This document shows, piece by piece, positions 51,901 to 62,881 of a stretch of 64,000 nucleotides of DNA. The stretch spans positions 248,001-312,000 of the forward strand of contig NW_027480597.1 in assembly GCF_051401765.1 (NCBI RefSeq), read 5' to 3'. The notes beneath the pieces are model-generated. The model saw nothing but the letters and a program-made list of their open reading frames with translations, had not been told where the DNA came from and made no database searches. The stretch comes from Calliopsis andreniformis. Its lineage: Eukaryota; Arthropoda; Insecta; Hymenoptera; Andrenidae. The number at the start of each line of letters is the position of its first letter. Position 1 is the first letter of the stretch. The translations under genes and the position numbers were made by a program.

Positions 51901-53719
51901 CTATGGGTATGGCTATGGCTATGGCTGCTGTGGCTATGGCTATGGCTGCAATGGCTATGGCTATGGCTGCTATGGCTATGGCTATGGCGGCTATGGCTGC
52001 TATGGCTATGGCTATGGCTACTATGGCTATGGATACGGCTGCTATGGCTATGACTATGGCTATGTCTGCTATGGCTATGGCTATGGCTGCTATGGTTATG
52101 GCTATGGCGACTGTGGCTGCTATGGCTATGACTATGGCTACTATGGCTATGGATACGGCTGCTATGGCTATGGCAATGGCTATGTCTGCTATGGCTATGG
52201 CTATGGCTGCTATGGCTATGGCTATGGCTATGGCTATGGCTGCTATGGCTATGTCTTTGGCTATGGCTGCTATGGCTATGGTTTTGGATACTATGGCCAT
52301 GGCTATGGCGGCTATGGTTATTTCTATGGCTGCTATGGCTATGGTTATGTCTATGGCCCCTAAGGCTATGGCTATGTCTACGGCTGCTGTGGCTCTGGCT
52401 CTGGCTGCTATGGCTATGGCTATGGCTGCTATGGCTATGGCTATGGCTGCTGTGGCTGTGGTTATGTCTGCTATGGCTATGGCTATGGCTGCTATGGTTA
52501 TGGCTATGGCTGCTATGGCTGTGGCTATGGCTATGGCTGCTTTGTCTATGGCTATGGCCATGACTGCTATGGCTATGGCTATGGCTGCATTGGGTTTGGC
52601 TATGGCTATGGCTGCTATGGCTATGGCTATGTCTGCTATGGCTATGGCTATGGCTATGGCTGCTATGGCTATGTCTATGGCTATAACTGCTATGGCTATG
52701 GCTATGGCTGCTATGGCTATGGCTATGGCTGCTATGGCCGTGGTTATGGCTGCTATGGCTATTGCTATGGCTGCTATGGCTATGGCTATGGCTGCTATGG
52801 CTATCGCTATGGCTATGGCTGCTATGGCTATGGCTATGGCTATGACTGCTATGGCTATGTCTATGGCTGCTATGGGTATGGCTATGCCTATGGCAGCTAT
52901 GGCTATGGCTATGGCTGCTATGGCTGTGGCTATGTCTGCTATGGCTATGGCTATGGCTGCTATGGCTATGGCTATGGCTGCTATGGCTATGGCTATGGCC
53001 ATGGCTGCTATGGCTATGGCTATGGCTATGACTGCTATGGCTATGGCTATGGCCGCTATGGATATGGCTATGGCTATGGCTGCTATGGCTACGGCTTTGG
53101 CTACTATGGCCATTGGTATGGCTGCTATGGCTATGGCTATGGCTGCTATGGCTATGGCTATGGCTATGGCTGCTAAGGCTATGGCTATGTCTACGGCTGC
53201 TGTGGCTCTGGCTCCGTCTGCTATGGGTATGCCTATGGCTGCTATGTCTATGGCTATAACTGCTATGGCTATGGCTATGGCTGCTATGGCTATGGCTACT
53301 ATAGCTATGGTTACGGCTATGGCTGCTATGGCTATGGCTATGGCTGCTGTGGCTGTGGTTATGTCTGCTATGGCTATGGCTATGGCTGCTACGGTTATGG
53401 CTATGGCTGCTGTGGCTGTGGCTATGACTATGGCTGCTATGGCTATGGCTATGGCTGCTATGGCTGTGGTTATGGCTGCTATGGCTATTGCTATGGCTGC
53501 TGTGGCTATGGCTATGGCTGCTATGGCTATGGCTATGGCTATGGCTGTTATGGCTATGGCTATGGCTATGACTGCTATGGCTATGTCAATGGCTGCTATG
53601 GGTATGGCTATGCCTATGGCAGCTATGGCTATGGCTATGGCTGCTATGGCTGTGGCTATGTCTGCTATGGCTATGGCTATGGCTGCTATGGCTATGGCTA
53701 TGGCTGCTATGGCTATGGC
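48902..53719 (+). repeat. Monomer tract with head module at 50435
   Basis: The tract is wholly repeat. The block at 49837-50100 recurs at 63079-63342. Rare variants include TACGACTATGG twice near 50560-50605 and a TATGGTTTCGGCGG variant near 51575 of the TATGGTTTTGGCGG block. CCCCTAAGG is at 52357. No gene or unique sequence is seen. Confidence 0.8.
49679..51733 (+). other. Gly-Tyr-Cys-rich open segment ending GYDYVYGC
   Basis: The stretch is open in the Gly-Tyr phase from after TAA 49676-49678 to TAA 51731-51733, 684 codons. It includes a head module at 50435 and locally unusual GYDYG variants around 50560-50610 (GGC to GAC in TACGAC, copied twice). The end is GYDYVYGC, a different terminal module from the GP type. 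No ATG lies in phase. Coding status is unknown. Confidence 0.3.
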
Positions 53720-56420
53720 TATGGCCATGGCTGCTATGGCTATGGCTATGGCTATGACTGCTATGGCTATGGCTATGGCCGCTATGGATATGGCTATGGC
53801 TATGGCTGCTATGGCTACGGCTTTGGCTACTATGGCCATTGGTATGGCTGCTATGGCTATGGCTATGGCTGCTATGGCTATGGCTATGGCTATGGCTGCT
53901 AAGGCTATGGCTATGTCTACGGCTGCAGTGGTTCTGGCTCCGGCTGCTATGGGTATGCCTATGGCTGCTATGGCTATCGCTACGGCTGCTATGGCTATGG
54001 CTATGGCTGCTATGGCTATGGCTATGGCTGCTATGGCCATGGTTATGTCTATGGCTGCCAAGGCTATGGCTACGTCTACGGCTGCTGTGGCTCTGGCTCT
54101 GGCTGCTATGGCTATGGCTATGGCTGCTATGGCTATGGCTATTGCTGCTATGGCTGTGGTTATGGCTGCTATGGCTATTGCTATGGCTGCTATGGCTATG
54201 GCTATGGCTGCTATGGCTATGGCTATGGCTATGGCTGCTATGGCTGTGGCTATGGCTATGACGGCTATGGCTATGGCTATGGCTGCTATGGGTATGGCTA
54301 TGGCTATGGCAGCTATGGCTATGGCTATGGCTGCTATGGCTATGGCTATGGCTATGGCTGCTATGGCTATGGCTATAGCTATGACTGCTATGGCTATGGC
54401 TATGGCTGCTATGGGTATGGCTATGCCTATGGCTGCTATGGCTATGGCCATGACTGCTATGGCTGTGGCTATGACTGCTCTGGCTATGGCTATGGCTGCT
54501 ATGGCTATGGATATGGCTGCTAAGGCTATGGCTATGGCTGCTACGGCTATGGCTATGGCTATGGCTATGGCTGCTATGGCTATGGCTGTTATGGCTATGG
54601 CTATGGCTATGACTGCTATGGCTATGGCTATGGCTGCTATGGCTATCGCTATGGCTGCTATGGCTATGGTTATGGCTGCTATGGCTATGGTTATGGCAAT
54701 GAATGCTAAGGCTATGGCTATGTCTACGGCTGCTGTGGCTCTGGCTCCGGCTGCTATGGGTATGCCTATGGCTGCTATGGCTATCGCTATGGCTGCTACG
54801 GCTGCTATGGCTATGGCTATGGCTGCTACGGCTATGGCTATGGCTGCTATGGCTATGTCTATGTCTATGGCTATGGCTGCTATGGCTATGGTTATGTCTA
54901 TGGCTGCTAAGGATATGGCTATGTCTACGGCTGCTGCGGCTCTGGCTCCCGCTGCTATGGATATGCCTATGGCTGCTATGGCTATGGCTATGGCTGCTAT
55001 GGCTGTGGTTATGGCTGCAATGGCTATGGCAATGGCTGCTATGGCTATGGCTATGGCTGCGGCTGCTATGGCTACGGCTGCTATGGCTATGGCTATGGCT
55101 GCTATGGCTATGGCTATGGCTATGTCTGCTATGACTATGGCTATGGCCAAGGCTGCTATGGCTATGGCTATGGCTATGTCTGCTATGGCTATGGCTATGG
55201 CTAAGGCTGCTGTGGCTATGGCTATGGCCGCTTTGGCAATGGCTACAGCTGCTATGGCTATGGCTATGGCACTGGCTGCTATGGCTATGGCTATGATTAT
55301 GGCTGCTATGGCTGTGGCTATGTGTGTGTCTGCTATGGATATAGCTATGGTTGCTATGGCTCTGCCTACGGCTGCTATGGCTATCGCTATGGATGCTATG
55401 GCTATGGTTATGGCTGCATTGGCTATGGCTATGGCTGCTATGGCTACGGCTATGGCTGCTATGGATATGGCTATGGCTGCTATGGCTATGGCTATGGCTA
55501 TGGCTGCTATGGCTATGTCTTTGGCTATGGCTGCTATGGCTATGGTTTTGGATACTATGGCGATGGCTGTGGCGGCTATGGCTATGGCTATGGCTGCTAT
55601 GGCTATGGCTATGGCTGCGGCTGCTATGGCTATGGCTGCTATGGCTTTGGCTATGGCTGCTATGGCTATGGCTATGGCTATGTCTGCTATGACTATGGCT
55701 ATGGCTAAGGCTGCTATGGCTATGGCTATGGCTATGTCTGCTATGGCTATGGCTATGGCTAAGGCTGCTGTGGCTATGGCTATGGCCGCTTTGGCAATAG
55801 CTACAGCTGCTATGGCTATGGATATGGCATCGGCTGCTATGGCTATGGCTATGGCTATGGCACTGGCTGCTATGGCTATGGCTATGATTATGGCTGCTAT
55901 GGCTGTCGCTATGTGTGTGTCTGCTATGGATATAGCTATGGCTGCTATGGCTATGCCTACGGCTGCTACGGCTATCGCTATGGCTGCTATGGCTATGGCT
56001 ATGGCTGCTATGACTATGGCTATGGCTGCTATGGCTACGGCTATGGCTGCTATGGCTATGGCTATGGCTGCAATGGCTAAGGTTATGACTATGGCAGCTA
56101 TGGCTATGGCTACGGCTGCTATGGCTATGGATGCTATGGCTATGTCTACGGCTGCTGTGGCTCTGGCTCTGGCTGCTATGGATATGTCTATGGCTGCTAT
56201 GGCTATGGCTGCTATAGCTATGGTTATGGCTATGGCTGCTAAGACTATGGCTATGTCTACGGCTGCTGTGGCTCCGGCTCTGGCTGCTATAGCTATGGCT
56301 ATGGCTGCTATGGCTATGGCTATGGCTGCTATGGCTATGGCTATGTCTACTATGGTTGCTATGGCTATGGCTATGGCTGCTATGGCTACGGCTGTGGCTG
56401 CTATGGCTATGGCTATGGCT
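53720..56420 (+). repeat. Second copy of the 6.9-9.4 kb segment
   Basis: Landmarks 53839, 54703, 55322 and 55913 match 7012, 7876, 8351 and 8942. Two head modules again lie 591 bp apart. Differences include TATGGCGATGG near 55560 against TATGGCCATGG, and GCTGTCGC near 55906 against GCTGTGGC. The boundaries are approximate. Confidence 0.8.
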
Positions 56421-58444
56421 GCAATGGCTATGGCTATGGCTGCTATGGCTATGGCTATGGCGGCTATGGCTGCTATGGCTATGGCTATGGCTACTATGGC
56501 TATGGATACGGCTGCTATGGCTATGTCTTTGGCTATGGCTGCTATGGCTATGGTTTTGGATACAATGGCCATGGCTGTGGCGGCTATGGCTATTTCTATG
56601 GCTGCTATGGCTATGGTTATGTCTATGGCCCCTAAGGCTATGGCTATGTCTACCGCTGCTGTGGCTCTGGCTCTGGCTGCTATGGCTATGGCTATGGCTG
56701 CTATGTCTATGGCTGCTATAGCTATGGTTATGGCTATGGCTGCTAAGGCTATGGCTATGTCTATGGCTATGGCTGCAATGGCTAAGGCTTTGGCTACTAT
56801 GGCCATGGCTATGGCTTTGGCTACTATGGCCATGGCTGTGGCTGCTGTGGCTATGGCTATGGCTGCTATGGCTATGATTATGTCTATGGCTGCTAAGGCT
56901 ATGGCTATGTCTACGGCTGCTGTGGCTCTGGCTCTGGCTGCTATGGCTCTGGCTGCTATGGCTATGGCTATGGCTATAGCTCCTATGGCTATGGCTATGA
57001 CTATGGCTATTGCTGCTAAGGCTATGGCGATGGCTATGGCTGCTATGGCTATGGCTATGGCTGCTATGGTTATGGCTATGGCTGCTATGGCTGTGGCTAT
57101 GGCTATGGCTGCTTTGTCTATGGCTATGGCCATGACTGCTATGGCTATGGCTATGGCTGCTATGGGTTTGGCTATGGCTATGGCTGCTATGGCTATGGCT
57201 ATGTCTGCTATGGCTATGGCTATGGCTATGGCTGCTATGGCTATGTCTATGGCTATAACTGCTATGGCTACGGCTATGGCTGCTATGGCTATGGCTATGG
57301 CTACTATGGCTGTGGTTATGGCTGCTATGGCTATTGCTATGGCTGCTATGGCTATGGCTATGGCTGCTATGGCTATCGCTATGGCTATGGCTGCTATGGC
57401 TATGGCTATGGCTATGACTGCTATGGCTATGTCTATGGCTGCTATGGGTATGGCTATGCCTATGGCAGCTATGGCTATGGCTATGGCTGCTATGGCTGTG
57501 GCTATGTCTGCTATGGCTATGGCTATGGCTGCTATGGCTATGGCTATGGCTGCTATGGCTATGGCTATGGCCATGGCTGCTATGGCTATGGCTATGGCTA
57601 TGACTGCTATGGCTATGGCTATGTCTATGCCTATGGCTGTTATGGCTATGGCTTTGGCTACCATGGCCATCGCTATGGCAGAGATGGCTATAGCTATGGC
57701 TGCTATGGCTATGGTTATGTCTATGGCCCCTAAGGCTATGGCTATGTCTACGGCTGCTGTGGCTCTGGCTCTGGCTGCTATGGCTATGGCTATGGCTGCT
57801 ATGGCTATGGCTATGGCTGCTGTGGCTGTGGTTATGTCTGCTATGGCTATGGTTATGGCTGCTATGGCTATGGCTATGGCTGCTATGGCTGTGGCTATGG
57901 CTATGGCTGCTTTGTCTATGGCTATGGCCATGACTGCTATGGCTATGGCTATGGCTGCTATGGGTTTGGCTATGGCTATGGCTGCTATGGCTATGGCTAT
58001 GTCTGCTATGGCTATGGCTATGGCTATGGCTGCTATGGCTATGTCTTTGGCTATAACTGCTATGGCTATGGCTATGGCTGCTATGGCTATGGCTATGGCT
58101 GCTATGGCTATGGCTATGGCTATGACTGCTATGGCTATGACTATGGCTGCTATGGGTATGGCTATGCCTATGGCAGCTATGGCTATGGCTATGGCTGCTA
58201 TGGCTGTGGCTATGTCTGCTATGGCTATGGCTATGGCTGCTATGGCTATGGCTATGGCTATGGCTGCTATGGCTATGGCTATGGCTGCTATGGCTATGGC
58301 TATGGCCATGGCTGCTATGGCTATGGCTATGGCTATGACTGCTATGGCTATGACTATGGCCGCTATGGATATGGCTATGGCTATGGCTGCTATGGCTACG
58401 GCTTTGGCTACTATGGCCATTGGTATGGCTGCTATGGCTATGGC
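56045..58444 (+). repeat. 2.4-kb unit with period 4437, copy 1
   Basis: GCAATGGCTAAGG at 56071 and 60508, and CCCCTAAGG at 57727 and 62164, are each 4437 bp apart. The rare variants GCTAAGACTATGG and TCTACCGCTGC are shared by both copies. It overlaps the end of the 53.7-56.4 kb segment. One difference is TATGGTTGC near 56353 against TATGGCTGC. Confidence 0.87.
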
Positions 58445-60481
58445 TATGGCTGCTATGCCTATGGCTATGGCTGCTATGGCTATGGCTATGGCTGCTATGG
58501 CAATGGCTATGGCTGTGGCCATGGCTATGGCTGCTATGGCTATGTCTACGGATATGGCTGCTATGGCTATGGCTTTGGCTACTATGGCCATGGCTATGGC
58601 TGCTATGGCTATGGCTATGATTATGGCTGCTATGGCTGTGGCTATGTGTGTGTCTGCTATGGATATAGCTATGGCTGCTATGGCTATGCCTACGGCTGCT
58701 ACGGCTATCGCTATGGCTGCTATGGCTATGGGTACGGCTATGGCTATGGCTATGGCTGCTATGGCTATGTCTATGGCTATAACTGCTATGGCTATGGCTA
58801 TGGCTGCTATGGCTATGGCTATGGCTACTATGGCTGTGGTTATGGCTGCTATGGCTATTGCTATGGCTGCTATGGCTATGGCTATGGCTGCTATGGCTAT
58901 CGCTATGGCTATGGCTGCTATGGCTATGGCTATGGCTATGACTGCTATGGCTATGTCTATGGCTGCTATGGGTATGGCTATGCCTATGGCAGCTATGGCT
59001 ATGGCTATGGCTGCTATGGCTGTGGCTATGTCTGCTATGGCTATGGCTATGGCTGCTATGGCTATGGCTATGGCTGCTATGGCTATGGCTATGGCCATGG
59101 CTGCTATGGCTATGGCTATGGCTATGACTGCTATGGCTATGGCTATGTCTATGCCTATGGCTGTTATGGCTATGGCTTTGGCTACCATGGCCATCGCTAT
59201 GGCAGAGATGGCTATAGCTATGGCTGCTATGGCTATGGTTATGTCTATGGCCCCTAAGGCTATGGCTATGTCTACGGCTGCTGTGGCTCTGGCTCTGGCT
59301 GCTATGGCTATGGCTATGGCTGCTATGGCTATGGCTATGGCTGCTGTGGCTGTGGTTATGTCTGCTATGGCTATGGCTATGGCTGCTATGGCTATGGCTA
59401 TGGCTGCTATGGCTGTGGCTATGGCTATGGCTGCTTTGTCTATGGCTATGGCCATGACTGCTATGGCTATGGCTATGGCTGCTATGGGTTTGGCTATGGC
59501 TATGGCTGCTATGGCTATGGCTATGTCTGCTATGGCTATGGCTATGGCTATGGCTGCTATGGCTATGTCTATGGCTATAACTGCTATGGCTATGGCTATG
59601 GCTGCTATGGCTATGGCTATGGCTGCTATGGCTATGGCTATGGCTATGACTGCTATGGCTATGTCTATGGCTGCTATGGGTATGGCTATGCCTATGGCAG
59701 CTATGGCTATGGCTATGGCTGCTATGGCTGTGGCTATGTCTGCTATGGCTATGGCTATGGCTGCTATGGCTATGGCTATGGCTGCTATGGCTATGGCTAT
59801 GGCTGCTATGGCTGTGGCTATGGCTATGGCTGCTTTGTCTATGGCTATGGCCATGACTGCTATGGCTATGGCTATGGCTGCTATGGGTTTGGCTATGGCT
59901 ATGGCTGCTATGGCTATGGCTATGTCTGCTATGGCTATGGCTATGGCTATGGCTGCTATGGCTATGTCTATGGCTATAACTGCTATGGCTATGGCTATGG
60001 CTGCTATGGCTATGGCTATGGCTGCTATGGCTATGGCTATGGCTATGACTGCTATGGCTATGTCTATGGCTGCTATGGGTATGGCTATGCCTATGGCAGC
60101 TATGGCTATGGCTATGGCTGCTATGGCTGTGGCTATGTCTGCTATGGCTATAGCTATGGCTGCTATGGCTATGGCTATGGCTGCTATGGCTATGGCTATG
60201 GCCATGGCTGCTATGGCTATGGCTATGGCTATGACTGCTATGGCTATGACTATGGCCGCTATGGATATGGCTATGGCTATGGCTGCTATGGCTACGGCTT
60301 TGGCTACTATGGCCATTGGTATGGCTGCTATGGCTATGGCTCTGGCTGCTATGGCTATGGCTATGGCTATGGCTGCTAAGGCTATGGCTATGTCTACGGC
60401 TGCTGTGGCTCTGGCTCCGGCTGCTATGGGTGTGCCTATGGCTGCTATGTCTATGGCTATAACTGCTATGGCTATGGCTAT
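58445..60481 (+). repeat. Segment between the 4437-period copies, resembles 0.25-3.3 kb
   Basis: The head module at 58646 and CCCCTAAGG at 59251 are spaced 605 bp apart, the same as 437 to 1042 and 2219 to 2824, and the 203-codon Gly-Tyr stretch appears to have the same translation. The underlying bases are not all the same: for example GGTACGG near 58731 against GGCTACGG near 523. The last part repeats TGCTGGGTGTG-like CCGGCTGCTATGGGTGTG, seen also near 49715 and 62955. Confidence 0.8.
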
Positions 60482-62881
60482 GGCTGCTATGGCTATGGCT
60501 ATGGCTGCAATGGCTAAGGTTATGACTATGGCAGCTATGGCTATGGCTACGGCTGCTATGGCTATGGATGCTATGGCTATGTCTACGGCTGCTGTGGCTC
60601 TGGCTCTGGCTGCTATGGATATGTCTATGGCTGCTATGGCTATGGCTGCTATAGCTATGGTTATGGCTATGGCTGCTAAGACTATGGCTATGTCTACGGC
60701 TGCTGTGGCTCCGGCTCTGGCTGCTATAGCTATGGCTATGGCTGCTATGGCTATGGCTATGGCTGCTATGGCTATGGCTATGTCTACTATGGCTGCTATG
60801 GCTATGGCTATGGCTGCTATGGCTACGGCTGTGGCTGCTATGGCTATGGCTATGGCTGCAATGGCTATGGCTATGGCTGCTATGGCTATGGCTATGGCGG
60901 CTATGGCTGCTATGGCTATGGCTATGGCTACTATGGCTATGGATACGGCTGCTATGGCTATGTCTTTGGCTATGGCTGCTATGGCTATGGTTTTGGATAC
61001 AATGGCCATGGCTGTGGCGGCTATGGCTATTTCTATGGCTGCTATGGCTATGGTTATGTCTATGGCCCCTAAGGCTATGGCTATGTCTACCGCTGCTGTG
61101 GCTCTGGCTCTGGCTGCTATGGCTATGGCTATGGCTGCTATGTCTATGGCTGCTATAGCTATGGTTATGGCTATGGCTGCTAAGGCTATGGCTATGTCTA
61201 TGGCTATGGCTGCAATGGCTAAGGCTTTGGCTACTATGGCCATGGCTATGGCTTTGGCTACTATGGCCATGGCTGTGGCTGCTGTGGCTATGGCTATGGC
61301 TGCTATGGCTATGATTATGTCTATGGCTGCTAAGGCTATGGCTATGTCTACGGCTGCTGTGGCTCTGGCTCTGGCTGCTATGGCTCTGGCTGCTATGGCT
61401 ATGGCTATGGCTATAGCTCCTATGGCTATGGCTATGACTATGGCTATTGCTGCTAAGGCTATGGCGATGGCTATGGCTGCTATGGCTATGGCTATGGCTG
61501 CTATGGTTATGGCTATGGCTGCTATGGCTGTGGCTATGGCTATGGCTGCTTTGTCTATGGCTATGGCCATGACTGCTATGGCTATGGCTATGGCTGCTAT
61601 GGGTTTGGCTATGGCTATGGCTGCTATGGCTATGGCTATGTCTGCTATGGCTATGGCTATGGCTATGGCTGCTATGGCTATGTCTATGGCTATAACTGCT
61701 ATGGCTACGGCTATGGCTGCTATGGCTATGGCTATGGCTACTATGGCTGTGGTTATGGCTGCTATGGCTATTGCTATGGCTGCTATGGCTATGGCTATGG
61801 CTGCTATGGCTATCGCTATGGCTATGGCTGCTATGGCTATGGCTATGGCTATGACTGCTATGGCTATGTCTATGGCTGCTATGGGTATGGCTATGCCTAT
61901 GGCAGCTATGGCTATGGCTATGGCTGCTATGGCTGTGGCTATGTCTGCTATGGCTATGGCTATGGCTGCTATGGCTATGGCTATGGCTGCTATGGCTATG
62001 GCTATGGCCATGGCTGCTATGGCTATGGCTATGGCTATGACTGCTATGGCTATGCCTATGTCTATGCCTATGGCTGTTATGGCTATGGCTTTGGCTACCA
62101 TGGCCATCGCTATGGCAGAGATGGCTATAGCTATGGCTGCTATGGCTATGGTTATGTCTATGGCCCCTAAGGCTATGGCTATGTCTACGGCTGCTGTGGC
62201 TCTGGCTCTGGCTGCTATGGCTATGGCTATGGCTGCTATGGCTATGGCTATGGCTGCTGTGGCTGTGGTTATGTCTGCTATGGCTATGGCTATGGCTGCT
62301 ATGGCTATGGCTATGGCTGCTATGGCTGTGGCTATGGCTATGGCTGCTTTGTCTATGGCTATGGCCATGACTGCTATGGCTATGGCTATGGCTGCTATGG
62401 GTTTGGCTATGGCTATGGCTGCTATGGCTATGGCTATGTCTGCTATGGCTATGGCTATGGCTATGGCTGCTATGGCTATGTCTTTGGCTATAACTGCTAT
62501 GGCTATGGCTATGGCTGCTATGGCTATGGCTATGGCTGCTATGGCTATGGCTATGGCTATGACTGCTATGGCTATGACTATGGCTGCTATGGGTATGGCT
62601 ATGCCTATGGCAGCTATGGCTATGGCTATGGCTGCTATGGCTGTGGCTATGTCTGCTATGGCTATGGCTATGGCTGCTATGGCTATGGCTATGGCTATGG
62701 CTGCTATGGCTATGGCTATGGCTGCTATGGCTATGGCTATGGCCATGGCTGCTATGGCTATGGCTATGGCTATGACTGCTATGGCTATGACTATGGCCGC
62801 TATGGATATGGCTATGGCTATGGCTGCTATGGCTACGGCTTTGGCTACTATGGCCATTGGTATGGCTGCTATGGCTATGGC
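60482..62881 (+). repeat. 2.4-kb unit with period 4437, copy 2
   Basis: This is the second copy, with the same order of variants as 56045-58444 including CCCCTAAGG at 61066 and 62164. It diverges at about 62882, where CTCTGGCTGC appears in place of TATGGCTGC. Confidence 0.87.
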